DNA of 64,000 nt from Lates calcarifer. Its lineage: Eukaryota; Chordata; Actinopteri; Centropomidae. A model generated the notes under the pieces. It saw nothing but the letters and a program-made list of their open reading frames with translations. It was not told the origin of the DNA and did not search any database. Positions within the stretch are counted from its first letter, which is position 1, and each line of letters begins with the position of its first letter. Both the position numbers and the translations under genes were made by a program. The stretch is taken from assembly GCF_001640805.2 (NCBI RefSeq), contig NC_066833.1:7086814-7150813 (forward strand), written 5' to 3'. This document shows, piece after piece, positions 1-11,589 of this stretch.

Positions 1-740
1 GATGTCAGCACTGAAAGGATACCTTAATAAAGGTGTGAAGAATTTTATGTAATAAGGTAACATAAAAATGTATAGTTAAATGGGGTATGATGTTAGATAT
101 AACACTACACGTTCAGTGTTTCTTTTATATTTATATCATAGTTATATACAGATGCCATTGGACAGCTAGCCTCCTTGCCAGCAAAGCTACTGTTACCCGA
201 AAAAAAAAAACTCTTGTCAGAACTTTTCGTACGCTTAACAGTGAGTTGTCTACCTGTCTACTTCTGCAGATCTTCCGCTCCTGTGTGCAGACGATGCAGA
301 GACACATTCGAAACAGAAAGTGGGGAGAAAACACAAACGTAATTAATCTTTTAGTTGTTGCATTTTTTTTCCTTTGCTTTTCTTGGGAGAGTGGGGGGTC
401 CCGTTGCCAGGGCGGGCCGCCCTGCCAAGATAATGGTAGGGGAAACACTAATTTGGCTTTCTGGTACACCACAACGACCTCTGAAGTGACAAGCTGTTTT
501 GGAGTCATTGAGGTAATATATGCATTAATATATGCACAATGATTGTCTGGCAGGTCTGCTGTTCCTGCCTCCACCTTGAGTGAAACAATGCATGCTAAAC
601 CAGAAGTTTATTTAATATAACATCTCTGACAGCAAATTCCACCATACAATGAGACAAATGCAATTTTTCTGATATTATCTCTTTTAACCAGGTATATATT
701 CTCATCAAATCTACAGCCTGCTCCAATATCCATTATCTAC
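1..740 (-). other. Part of pdia5 intron 2
   Basis: This stretch lies downstream of the pdia5 exon 2 donor on the minus strand and should be intron 2. I looked for exon 3, which in the family continues the first thioredoxin-like domain, and found no plausible coding block with splice sites here. The only structure seen is a repeat remnant at about 150-455; the rest is unassigned AT-rich sequence. Confidence 0.6.
150..455. mobile_element. hAT-like non-autonomous repeat remnant, copy 1
   Basis: This segment shares two blocks, in the same order and orientation, with 20257-20520. The first is a 5' block around GCTAGCCTCC.TGCCAGCAAAGCTAC. The second is a 3' block containing CCCTGCCAAGA followed by TAGGGGAAAC. 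The right edge (GGTAGGGGAAACACTA) resembles the GGGAAACACTG end typical of many hAT elements, but no matching left end is visible, so the copy looks truncated or decayed. It has no coding capacity. Family assignment is inference; the shared sequence between the two loci is direct. Confidence 0.5.
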
Positions 741-867
741 CTGTTTTTGTGTAGAGCACCAGAACGTTGGTTCTCGTCCTGAGAAGCTTCTTGAAGTCTT
801 TGTGGTCACCGACCTTCTCTATGAGAGGAGACACCTTCACCGCCTCTAGCACTGGCAGCAGCCACAC
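741..867 (-). CDS. pdia5: pdia5 exon 2 (protein disulfide isomerase family A member 5)
   Basis: This is a 127-nt coding exon on the minus strand, bounded by a CAG acceptor (revcomp just above 867) and a GTAGAT donor (735-740). It encodes the end of a signal peptide (VWLLPVLEAV) followed by KVSPLIEKVGDHKDFKKLL, then RTRTNVLVLYTKT. This matches what I know of the N-terminus of PDIA5, an ER-lumen disulfide isomerase with a non-catalytic thioredoxin-like domain followed by three catalytic ones. The exon covers signal-peptide cleavage and the first strands and helix of the N-terminal domain; no CxxC motif is expected here. It starts on a codon boundary and ends with one extra base, so exon 3 begins in phase 1. 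Exon 3 and the catalytic domains lie outside the window, below base 1. Identity is from memory of the family, but the match is long and specific. Confidence 0.9.
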
Positions 868-894
868 CTGGTGAAACACACATACAAACACATG

Positions 895-957
895 GTGCCA
901 TCACCATTCATTAAAAAGCCCTTCCATTCTGCGTACAGAGAACTAAATTAAACACCA
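895..957. repeat. 63-bp duplicated block, copy A
   Basis: This block is about 95% identical (3 mismatches in 63) and in the same orientation as 1763-1825. It starts at GTGCCATCAC and ends at AACACCA. It lies 28 bp from the pdia5 exon 2 acceptor, on the intron side. The flanks of the two copies do not align well by eye. Confidence 0.9.
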
Positions 958-1762
958 ACAGTGCACACTATGAAATCTCACTACTTTTTTGTTACCAAAA
1001 TACTTAATCAATTTCTTGTACAGCTGCTGGTGTTACAATATTTGAGAGCTTTTGCTTAACTACACAAGAAATATAAACATATAATGCACAGATTGCCATG
1101 ACATTTACTGGGCACATTCAAGCTCTCCAGAGTCTATAAAGCATTGATTGGATGCTACTAGTCAGCTGGTAGCCAATCAGCACATGAATGAGCCACTGAT
1201 AGTGAAGAATAAATAAAGCAGCTGATGCACTCAGGTAATGCAAATGCATCTTCAGTGCTCTGCCTGAACTAATGCTGCATTTATGAAATTAATGCTTATC
1301 TGCTACACGCCATGTAGCAAATGAACACATTATTTTTTACATTTTCATTTAGACACTGGGTTTTATTCCATTTTCTAACACTACAGCAGTCCATAGCACT
1401 TGTTTATAACTGCCATTAAAAAAATCAACATTTCTGAAACTAAAAGCTATATGAGACAATGCATTTATATAATTACTGGTTTCTTCTCACTTGCTATGGC
1501 AAACAAGACAGGATGTTGCTTCAAATATCAACCTGTACTAAAGGTGGCTTCAAAAACAGCAAGAGCTGGGTACATCTGCATCATTAGTCTGAATTGCTCT
1601 TCCAAACACTGGTAGTTGGGCTAATCATGTGAAACACCTAATATGAGAAACAAAGCCCATATTGAGAAGCTTGCACTTTAATCAAAGATGACTAAGAAAA
1701 AAAAAAAAGACTAATTACACTCAAGCCATATGAAGTTAATTCCATGCATTCTAATTGTCTCT

Positions 1763-1825
1763 GTGCCATCACTATTCATTAAAAAGCCCTTCCATTCTGC
1801 CTACAGAGAACTAAATTAGACACCA
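1763..1825. repeat. 63-bp duplicated block, copy B
   Basis: This is the second copy of the block at 895-957, displaced by 868 bp in direct orientation. Bases 958-1762 and 1826-2781 around it show no recognisable gene or element. Confidence 0.9.
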
Positions 1826-2789
1826 AACATTGTCTGCTCGCTCAGCGGATATGAATGACATCACCTGGAATGAAAACAAACACCTGTCAAGCTCATTTTC
1901 TAATTTTAATTCCCAACTGGTTGTTCTTCTGAGGTGAGTCTGATAGGAATTACAAGACACTACACTTTACACATCAGTAAATTTCACAATTAACCTAGAA
2001 AAGCCAAAGGGCTTAGAAAAGAATAAACATACAAATTAAGTTCTCAGCTATGTATATATACTATATATTTGAGGTAAATAGTTAAGTCTTTCTAAACCTG
2101 AGCTGGGGTGTTGATCTGTGTTCACTTTTTCACTTGAAGTCAGTACATGATTCCCAGTAGGTTAATGTGAAAAGATAAACACAGACTGTGTCAGGAATAT
2201 GCAAAGGGTGGACTAATTAGAAGCAAGCTAGATGACATTTAGTCTGTATAGGTGCACATTCAGTGGTTATGAGAGGGAGGAGCTGGGGACAAAATTAGGA
2301 AGAGATGAGAAGTGACGGCAAGCGGTCTTACTCATCCAAGTGAGACAGGAAATGTGATAGGCTACCTGATGGCCTGCGAGGAGGATTAAATGATGAAAAC
2401 TGAACAGGACTCTTAATCACTCACTCTCTTTGTAAATAGTGTACCATTTACTGCTATTGTTATTCTGGCACAAATTATGACACGCTAAAGTGGCAACAGC
2501 TATGGTGCACATGGTGATGGGGGATGTGGAAACATATTGTGTGATACAATATTTTACAACACAGAAGAGCCATGAGGTGTGTCATGGAACTAAAACATGG
2601 ATCTCGGTATCAAATAAATTGTCTTGTTTTAGGTTCAGTACCCTCTATGAAAGATGGCACAATAACATTAACACTATAAGCATGACCATGACATGGACTA
2701 GGTAGTAAGCACTGTCAGTTTCTCTGAGGATGCTTAAAGGAATACTCCACTGACATGTAGGCTTGAAAGGAGCTTTGAAATGTGTGTAG

Positions 2790-3852
2790 TAGGGCTGAAG
2801 GATTTGGGGAAAAAATCTAATTGTGATTTTCTGACAGATACTGCGATTGCGATTCGATTTGCAATATAATTTTGAAAGTCAAGCTGCAGTCCAGGATTCA
2901 CTATATACATATAAAACATGTGATGGAGCATCTGAGTAGAATCTATTCAGATATGACTCTATCTATTCAGATATCATTCATTCATAAATATGAACTGCTC
3001 TGTGTACTAATCCAAGGATGAAGATGAAAATATACAAATCCAAAATGTATTTATTCTAACAATAAATGGTATAGAAAATACACATAATGAACCATAGAAC
3101 AATTCTCACAAAACAAACATCAGCACTATGTTTGCTTGGCTTCTTTGCAGTAACTTTACATCGGCTATACTGCCGCCTGTGGTGGTTTTTCAAATGCTGA
3201 TACACTGAGGGGGAATGATTAAAACTCTACAGGATTTGTCCTGCTAGAAAATACACAATACAAATACAATCCTAACTTAATGCTAGCTAGTTCATTCTAC
3301 CATTTTTTCTCATTTTCTCTTCTTTATCTCCCAACCGTGTATTCTGCAACTTCATATATATATTTTATAATATCAGTGGCAATGATTTCCCGGCAGTAGG
3401 CTGCCACTACAAACTATGTATAGCGGAAATACTGCAGACAAAGTTGGCGTCTTGGTCACAGCTCAATTATCTCTCTTGCTGGCCTGGTGACACTGTCAGC
3501 CATTTTTAACTCATCATATCATCTATAGTTTCAGCTCTAGCTGTGTCTGTTCTCAGGAAGGGCATGCAGGTAGAACTCTCGTGACACTGGCGCGGAATCT
3601 GAGTGACTCACACTACATTGTACTGTCGTTCTGTCCCCCATTTTCAAGTATCTAACTCCACAGTTAGTTTTGTGGTTTGGTCATTTTAAGACAAGATCTG
3701 GTTGTAAAGCTCCTGCTCCTGCTCCTGCAGTGCTGTGTGAACTGAGAGGCAGCTAAAAAAAGTGTAATGGCACGTCCACTGACTCTGTATTTATAAATCG
3801 CATTGGTTCAAATAGCAATTGTGGTTCAATTTCGATAAATCGTTCAGCCCTA
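2790..3852. mobile_element. Non-autonomous hAT transposon with target site duplication
   Basis: This is a 1063-bp element with inverted termini. The left end is TAGGGCTGAAGGATTT and the right end, reverse complemented, is TAGGGCTGAACGATTT. It is flanked by an 8-bp near-duplication, GTGTGTAG (2782-2789) and GTGTGCAG (3853-3860), with 7 of 8 matching; 8 bp is the hAT-superfamily hallmark. Subterminal sequence is rich in GCGATT/CAATTG-type motifs on both sides. No transposase fragment is visible, so it would have been mobilised in trans. The single mismatch in the duplication and the imperfect ends suggest an old insertion. Confidence 0.85.
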
Positions 3853-3860
3853 GTGTGCAG

Positions 3861-6800
3861 CTTGCTAGATTTAGAGAAAAAGAACCCAATGGTGACCCCG
3901 AGAAATGGCAAAGAACATGTTAAAACATATAAAATAGAACATCTCAAACCACCCCAGAAGTCTAATCCACTTGTCTACCACTGACCCATCCATGTTCAGT
4001 ATGTATCAAAGAAGTTTTTTTTTTCTCCAATAACTAATAAACTCTGATAAATACTCTATGCTTCTTGCAGTGGAACTTTGGAGCTTGAAATGTTTCTACA
4101 CACGTTTCAATAGGTTTTGGTGTGACTCTGCTTAGCTTTGGAATCATAATACACAGATAATTACTATTACATCAATATGCAACAAATGCATATCTAAGTA
4201 CTTTTTGTAGCATAGCTGATACTATAGTCAGTAGCTGAGATGACACTGGTTGTCAAGCCACCACTGCCAATGGTCCTGATATGATATGTGTCTTCCACTA
4301 ACTGAAGCATGCGTCAGAATAGAAATATCTAGACTATGCTGACAGTCTCCTTCAAAGCATTGTAAGTGACTATTAACGATTGAAACTAGAGTTTTATTCC
4401 AATGATGAACAGGCAGCTAAAATAGAAAACACGAATGCAGCAGAGCAATGTTATGTAGAATCTATTCAGATAATGTGAAGGGTGCAAGTAACATAAATTA
4501 AAATGATAATAAAAATTGTTGTGATGAGAATCTGATTTATTTCCATGGTGTCATATCTGGTGAGTGTTGGTGCTCCCCTCCTTTCTAGGGGCTGCTTGCC
4601 CTCTACAATAACTGAAAATGATACATGCAAGAAAGTGATGATAAACCACAGAGCACAACTCCATTTTTATCAGATAACAGTGGTCTTAATTAAAACACTT
4701 GTCTAGTTATCTCTCAATAGTTAAGTTCACATGCACTGTAATCGCATGTTTTTCTTTTACAATAAAATCTTTTGAAAATGTAAATTTGTAAGAAGAGTGT
4801 AAAACAAATTTAGAATATATCAAACTAAATGCACTGAAAAAAATGCAATGAAATAAAATTGTAACCCTTTAAAGTCAAATTCACTAATGAATATCTGTTG
4901 TCTCACATTCAGTGCTATAATTTATAAGCTGCAGCAGTGTGGTCTCACTGTACATTGTTCCACTTAAAGCTCATCTAATTCATGAAACCTGCACAATGGA
5001 TAAAACTGGAGTGGAGAGAGGGCACGGTGGATTCAGTACAAGAAAAAATTAGCATACTCTTGAATTTAGCCTTTTACTTAGTGATGATAATGATAGTCTG
5101 TTTCCATGGATTCAAGGAAAAACAGTTAATTGTGCCCTCTTCATGAAAAAAAACAAAAAAAAAACACAAATGGTATACCTTATGTTTCTCACACCAATAT
5201 CCCCACTGACTTTCACAGCACAACTGGGATGATGGCTGAAATGCATTTATGCAGCTTCATGGTTAACAATGGGACCCTGATGATCTATTTTTTCTTGAAT
5301 TTCTAATAACTGACCCTCATTACCATCACTAAATGGGGTGAAAGTTGAATGAATATGTGCGTGTTTCTGTCACAGAATTCATCATGCACTCTCCAGTCTA
5401 CTGTGAACCATTATTAAGACCTGATGGGCAAAATTAGAAGCTGCTTAAAATAGAGCATGATTTTGATTATTTCATTATACGATTTAATGTACTGACTACA
5501 GATAATTTTTAAATGTGTAAATCATGACAAATGCCCATTTACCAAGCTCAAAGTGATGTACTTTTACTTTTAATTGTTTGATTAATGGTCAAAATGTTTG
5601 ATGAAATTAATATCCTGATGATTTAAAAAGGGAAAGAAACCCTTATATTTAAGAGACTGTAGTTTGAGCTCATTACTTGGTTAATCACTTAATCTTTTGT
5701 ACTCAATGCTATTTTTGCTTGGTTCATTTACAGGCCTTTGGCATAGTCATAACATGTTTTAGCTAGGCATGTGGAAAATGGAAAACTATCTGTATATGAT
5801 TAAGGAGGATGCCAGTGCTCCACTGATATAAGAACCATGTTAATGGACATTTTAACCCTAAATACTGTCAAAAATGTACTGCTTGTGAAATACAAAAAAG
5901 CCAATTAAATTATTTTTTCTTGTTGTAAGTTGTTGTGAATATGTTTTGTTTCCAACATGATTCAAACAGGAAAAGAACAATAACATATAATTGTTGACAT
6001 CATCAAAACTATTAATCAAAGGTCAAGGTTGGTAACAGTTAATATTTTCCCATTACTGTTTGATTTATTTAGCTAAAATTCCAACTACTAATAATTCCAA
6101 ATCTTGACCTACAAATAATTTTACTGTCAAAAGAGCTGAAATGTGCCCATGGGTTAGGAGAGCAGTTCAGTGAGATTTACTGTACATTATGAAGCAGTGT
6201 TTTAGTTTTGTAAGGACCTGCTGACTTGAGAACAACACATCTCATTCACTGACCTCTGCCCCCTGTCTCAGCTGGCAGGGGACTGATACAGAGAAATACC
6301 ACCAAGGGCTACCAATCAATCACTGAACCGTGAGCCACATCTCCGAAAGCCTTCCTCACTCTGCCATCACTGACAGGCATTGTAATTTGTACCTTCCCAA
6401 AAATGCCTTTCCCCATTATCAATAGCTCCTCAATGCACACTGCAGGGAGACAGTCTCACTGGTATAAAACAGATCAATGGATATAAGACCAGAATAGAGC
6501 CGCACAATTTGGTATAACATGCACAAACAAATTTTTCACACAGTTACACAGGTGCTGGGTTCCATCAGGAATGCTAAATGAGAAAGAGGAAAACAGTTCA
6601 GGATACCAAATTTCTGAATCACTGGCTTCGAAGCAATCCTATTCTTCGAACTGATGATTCGATTAAAGAAAAATAATTGTTTTTCTTTATCAATCTGATG
6701 TAGCAGTAATTAACCAAAATTGTATATTAATTGAATAAACTTGAGGACAATAATATGAAGTATCCTAAGTATCCTTATTCCTCAACAAGGTACACAATAA

Positions 6801-8260
6801 ACTTCTGTTAAAACAATATTCAAGAAAAGAAAAGCACAAAAGCCGCCAGCTCGCTCTGCTGGTAGTCACAGGAAGACAACAGCTAAAATGATTTTTCTTT
6901 AAATCCATCCTCATAATGGTAATCTGCCTGAAATTCTTTCATCACCAATCATACCACAACCTTGCACATGATGACTCTGTTAAACTGGCGGCTCAGTGCA
7001 GGACAAACCCAGACTCGATTCTCTGAAGAAGTGCTTTACGCATCAACCCTCCTTATCTGCCATAAAGGTATGTCCCTTCACATTACTGTAAAAAATGTAA
7101 TGCTTACGAAGGAGCAAGTGCCTAGCCCCTGCCTGATGAGTCCACAACCCTCCATCTGCTGTGACAAATCTGCTTAAAAAAACTTCTAGGGGCAGTACTG
7201 AATCAGCTCAAATCACGCCAGTGTTTGTCAAGGACTTGCCTTGAATTTCTTGTGACCAATGAGCCAGACAGGTGTGTGTTGGTATGTGCGTGTGGACCGG
7301 CTGATTGTAACAGAGCTACATTGCATCTGATAACACACACAGAGCTCTGATTTAGAGGCTTCTTAACTCTCAAAGGAGCAGAGGAGCAATCAATTAGCAA
7401 CTTTAGCAACTATCACATTTCAGCTATCGGCCGTGGAAGACAGAGGAGAAGATGAGCCTACTTACATGCTACCAATCGGCCAGCTGCAACAGTTTTTGAA
7501 CTGCAATACTGTTTTTGTTCACAACAAAATGTGTCCACAGAAATGGAGTATCAAAAAAGTGCAAATACAGAGAGACTGCATTAAATATCAGGTTCGTAGT
7601 CTCATGAATCATTCTTTGATCGGATATTCACAGCTTTAAAATCATAATTTTGCTGATTATGGACTATGGTCCTGCCTTTGTTTAAACAGCAATTGCGATT
7701 TAGGATGTTTGACTAAAAGATTATTTCAAAATGGTTGCGCATTTAAAGAATGCACATTATAAGCTTTTGAGGATCACTATCAGGAATACCAGTTGTATAA
7801 AGCAAACCAATTTTGAGGAAATTGAGCACTTTATTGAGAGTCCCACAAGCTCATAGATACCTTATCTAGAGGCCAAATGCTTAAAACTGTTTGGACTTTA
7901 TGTGTTTCTGAGTGCAGTTTGATGTGTGTTAAGACTGGCCTAGTTTAGCCCAGCACTGTAGGCTCTGTAGCTCACAGATAAAAGCAGTATTAAATAGTTT
8001 GTCCTTGTGGTTTGTGCATAGATGTTGTGTAAGGCATATGTGGCTCAGTTCCTTGACTTCATCAAACCACTAATCTAATACTGACATTAGTACATTTATG
8101 AATATAAAAATCATAACATCTTATGTTAGCCATTTGTCTTTTGAAAAGTATTTCATATCATTTGAGATGTGTAATTACTAATCGTGCTGACATTTAATAA
8201 AGCTAAGCTAGGCTACTCTCACCACTTGTAGATTGTAAAATAATTTAAATTGATAAATTC
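3861..8260. other. No gene or confident element recognised
   Basis: This is AT-rich intronic DNA of pdia5. A patch near 6610-6660 has repeated TTCGAA/ATTCGA words that might be the edge of a decayed transposon, but no ends or duplication could be paired. Nothing coding was supported on either strand. Confidence 0.5.
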
Positions 8261-8261
8261 A

Positions 8262-8505
8262 TAGATGATTAATCAGCTGAGTCATTTAAAATGAGTCAAC
8301 AAAAATGCCAAACATTCACTGGTTCAAGTTTCTCAAATATGAAGATTTGCTGCTTTTCTACTATAATTTTAAATTTACAATCTTTGGGTTTTGGACTTTG
8401 GGACAAAATTTTTGGCTCTAGGGAATTGTGATGGGCCTTTTCTGTTATCATCTGAACATTTTAAAAACTAAACGATAAGTCTGTAGCTTGATTATTCAAA
8501 GAAAT
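8262..8505 (+). mobile_element. Decayed hAT-family element (same family as 18320-18612 and the split copy)
   Basis: It contains the family landmarks in order: an ATTAATCAGCTGA start region, CAAAAATGCCAAACATTC, TTTCTCAAATATGAAGATTTG, CTTTGGGTTTTGGACTTTGG, GGGAATTGTGATGGGC, and a CTAAACGATAA end region. Comparison with 18320-18612, 59850-60120 and the halves at 47700-47821 and 55974-56155 shows one shared family. The copy is non-coding and non-autonomous. The terminal TAGGGCTG is not preserved, so the boundaries are approximate. Confidence 0.75.
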
Positions 8506-8714
8506 AATATAATAATATACATTTTACATACATAAAATACATTAATCAATAATGGAAATAAGTTGTTAACCTTAATACTAGCATGCCTACAAACTGCAAA
8601 CAAACATGAGAAAGGCATTCACCAGTTTGGTGGTGTGTATCTAGGTAGGCAAATGACAAAAAATGTATCTCTTTCAGATTTACAGCAAACAGGAAATAAA
8701 CATATTATTAACAA

Positions 8715-10115
8715 TAAAGCTGCAAGCAGCGCACTTGCACCCTGCGGCCGCTGGTCCCCCGACAGGTTGCACGACGCGGTTCTGTGACTGCATGAGCACC
8801 AGACACAGAACGAATGAGTCAGAAGTCCCTTACTGCCTCCATCAGGTGACGCTATGACTATACCTGAATATTGGCACGTAGATGTGTTCAGGCCATGACA
8901 CTTAGCCAAAATGTCAAGTTTGGGGTAGATTGGATAGTGCATGCGGGATTTAAAACAACTTCCTTTTTTAATGGCGAAGCATCGAAATTTGCCACAGCGC
9001 CACAGATATGCCCTTTAACGGAACATCTAAATTTTCACAATAAGACAACATGAAGTCCTTAAGGCTTTCCCAACCATGTCTAAAGTGGATCACGTCAACC
9101 TGCTAGTAACAGGATGTTTTTGGTGACTCTCGGCATGTTACATAATGTCTCTGAATTTCATTCACCTCAGACAAACTAAGCCCAATGGCAAGGAGGTTTT
9201 AAATATGTCCAAGGGTGCGCTATGGAGCGATTTTGTCCCTCCCATAAGCAAGACCCATGTAGATGTGTTCAGGGCAGGACTCTTATCAAACACGTCAATC
9301 AATCAATTTTTGCGCAAGTTACAGTCACTTCCTGGTTAATGGCGAAACATCGAACTTTGCCACCGCGCCACAGACATGCCCTTCAACGGAACTTCAAAAT
9401 TTTCACAATAATGCATCATTTCCTGACCAAATCTGAAGTGGATCATGTCAACCTGCTAATAACAGGACGTCAAGTCTAAAACATGTAATTTCCTGCGGCC
9501 AATAGGCGGCGCAATAGCTTTTTGTGAATATGGACATGTGGTGTTCATGTCGGACCTCATCATCACTGTGAAACTGGCAGACTGAATAAGCATGCTGAGT
9601 TACAGCAACTTAAGTGCATTTCTTGTTTCATGGTGAGACATTGAATTTAGGTACCACCACGGCCACACCCTTCGACGCAAACAAAATCTTTTAATAACTT
9701 TTAATCACAAAGGCCGTGAGAGTATCCTGACCAAGTTTGAGGTCAATATGATAAAAATTGTAGGAGTTCAATGAAATATAACGTCCCCAAAGGCCATAAA
9801 ATGGCCAAAAATTAGCAAAATTTTCAAATTAAAATTAAAATGACTTCCTGTAGGTTTGAGGCCATGCTGTCAAAGAGACTTTTTGGTGCGTCTTGGCATA
9901 TTACATCATGCCTCCAAATATGGTTCACCTCGGACAAACTAAGCCCACCGGCAAAGGGGTTTTAAGTATGTCCAAGGGGGCGCTATGGAGCCATTTTATG
10001 GTGCCAATGAACGTGAAGTTCAGTGAGCTTTTAAGCATGTTTAGGCCCTCAAAATGTGATTTTAGCGTCACAAGAATAATTCTTATGATTACAATAATAA
10101 TTATATTCAATAATT
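8715..10115 (+). mobile_element. Repeat element built of diverged internal units
   Basis: This is a GC-richer island inside AT-rich intron, starting at AAAGCTGCAAGCAGCGC, a motif I associate with an abundant fish repeat. It contains recurring sub-blocks. AATGGCGAARCATCGAA...GCCAC recurs near 8970 and 9338, with a weaker version near 9630. CAAACTAAGCCCA..GGCAA recurs near 9173 and 9935, each followed by a copy of GTCCAAGGGKGCGCTATGGAGC. GTAGATGTGTTCAGG recurs near 8878 and 9257. Unit spacing is irregular (about 300-760 bp). Short open frames across it show no family I recognise. Superfamily is unknown to me. Confidence 0.7.
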
Positions 10116-11209
10116 ATATTCATAAAAGAAAAGACACGAGTGGACATTTGTTAAAATGTGATTATGACAGTGTGTATGGGCAGAGTGTCTGAAATACTTG
10201 CCAAGGAGCAACTGCCAGTAAAATCTGTCATTGGGGGACAAATCAGTAAGGGCAACCTGCCCCATGGCTGTCTGCTAACACTGCTTATCTTAATAAAATG
10301 TCACCGAAAACAGGCAGGGTCACACATATTGATCATTCTGGCCTGAAAAAAAAATCACTTACTGGGAGACAACATTTTGAGTTAGAGGGAGTTTGGATGA
10401 CATTGTTTTGACAGGCAGGCCTCTTCCACCCAGACAGCTGCCCTCCAACAAAGTGCTGCAGTGGAATCACCTCAATACATGCTTCACTGCTACAGTAGGT
10501 CTACTGTACCAGTACACACAACAACACTAAAACAGTGCCATCTTCAAATGACTTGTTTTGTCTGAGTAAAAGTCCCAAAGGGCATTCACTTTCAGTCAAA
10601 TAAAACTGAGAAAAGCAGTACATTCAAAAGGAATTAAAACCTAACTAATCCTTATCACAATGTTTAGATTGTCATGCTGCAGACTTCAACTAGTAAGTAA
10701 GTAAGTAAACAGTGTGAAACAGAGCTGAGAGTCATTTGAAAGCCAATGAGCTGTCTGTGACATACTGTCAACATATCTGTCCAGTTGCATAAAGGACACA
10801 GTGCAATGTACATACACACCCAAACACCACCCTTATTTGAAAAGACAAGAGGCAACAGGAAGCAGAGCAGGAAAATGTCCGTATCAGTATTAAACACAGT
10901 TGCTAATGGTGTTTTCGGGTTTCTATTACTATCCTCTTTTGAGAAGTCAAGACATTTTCATTTAATCTGGATTATAATTAGTAGCTTTTAGTGTGTGTAC
11001 GTGTATGCATTATCTTCCTGTATTGATATCATAACTGAAGACTTATTCTTATCACTATATAACACATTTTGAACTGCTTTTGTATGAAACTCTGCTCTGG
11101 AAACTTTAACTTGGAAGAAGGCTGACAGACTTGTTCAAAAGCCCCAGAAATAGCTACATAAGTGGGTCATATTTACTGTTGACCAATATAGCCCTTTCCC
11201 AGACATCCA

Positions 11210-11335
11210 TTTCAAGAATTGTACATTTTGGGATTTTGAACTGAAGCACATTATTTACATCTTCTTGTATGTGGGAAACTTCAATGGGCATTTTTCACTA
11301 CTCTCTGACGTTTCTATAACAAACATTACATTTGA
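11210..11335 (+). mobile_element. Fragment of the hAT family seen at 8262-8505
   Basis: This is an internal-to-3' piece only: a TTTTGGGATTTTGAACT block, then ACATCTTCTTG, GTGGGAAACTTC, and AATGGGCATTTTTCACTACT followed by CTCTGACGTTTCTATA. These line up in order with the corresponding parts of the better copies. Both ends are missing. Confidence 0.6.
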
Positions 11336-11483
11336 TTCAGGAGTAATAAAAACCACTTCTTAGCTGCAGCTTGACTTAACATGATCACAATTAAAATATC
11401 ACGATTACAGTGGCCCTGCTGCTGCAGTTGGAGGGGGGGCGCACGGAGAACACTGGCCTTCATATTATGTCCTGTTAACTCAC

Positions 11484-11531
11484 TCATTCATTCATTCATT
11501 CATTCATTCATTATCTATACCGCTTATCCGT
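11484..11531 (-). mobile_element. 3'-tail fragment of the SINE family at 16072-16351
   Basis: A (CATT)n run is followed by ATCTATACCGCTTATCCG. Reverse complemented, this is the AACGGATAAGTGGTATAGATAATGAATG end of the element at 16072-16351. Only about 45 bp match; the sequence beyond 11531 is unrelated to that SINE. Confidence 0.6.
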
Positions 11532-11533
11532 TT

Positions 11534-11589
11534 GGCACCGGCTTCAGCGCTCAGGCGCCAGGTGTTGGAGGCACTGAACAGCCGGTGCC
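11534..11589. repeat. Perfect 10-bp inverted repeat with extended stem
   Basis: GGCACCGGCT (11534-11543) pairs exactly with AGCCGGTGCC (11580-11589). The loop has further partial pairing (TTCAG with CTGAA; GGCGCC inside). It lies directly against the SINE tail at 11484-11531 in otherwise AT-rich DNA. Confidence 0.8.

Noticed and set aside
131..574. Open frames of about 150 codons on both strands at the left edge
   Set aside because: They lie across a repeat remnant, overlap each other on opposite strands, and show no domain or splice logic.
6610..7740. Possible transposon with TTCGAA-rich left edge
   Set aside because: No matching right end, inverted repeat or target duplication could be found.
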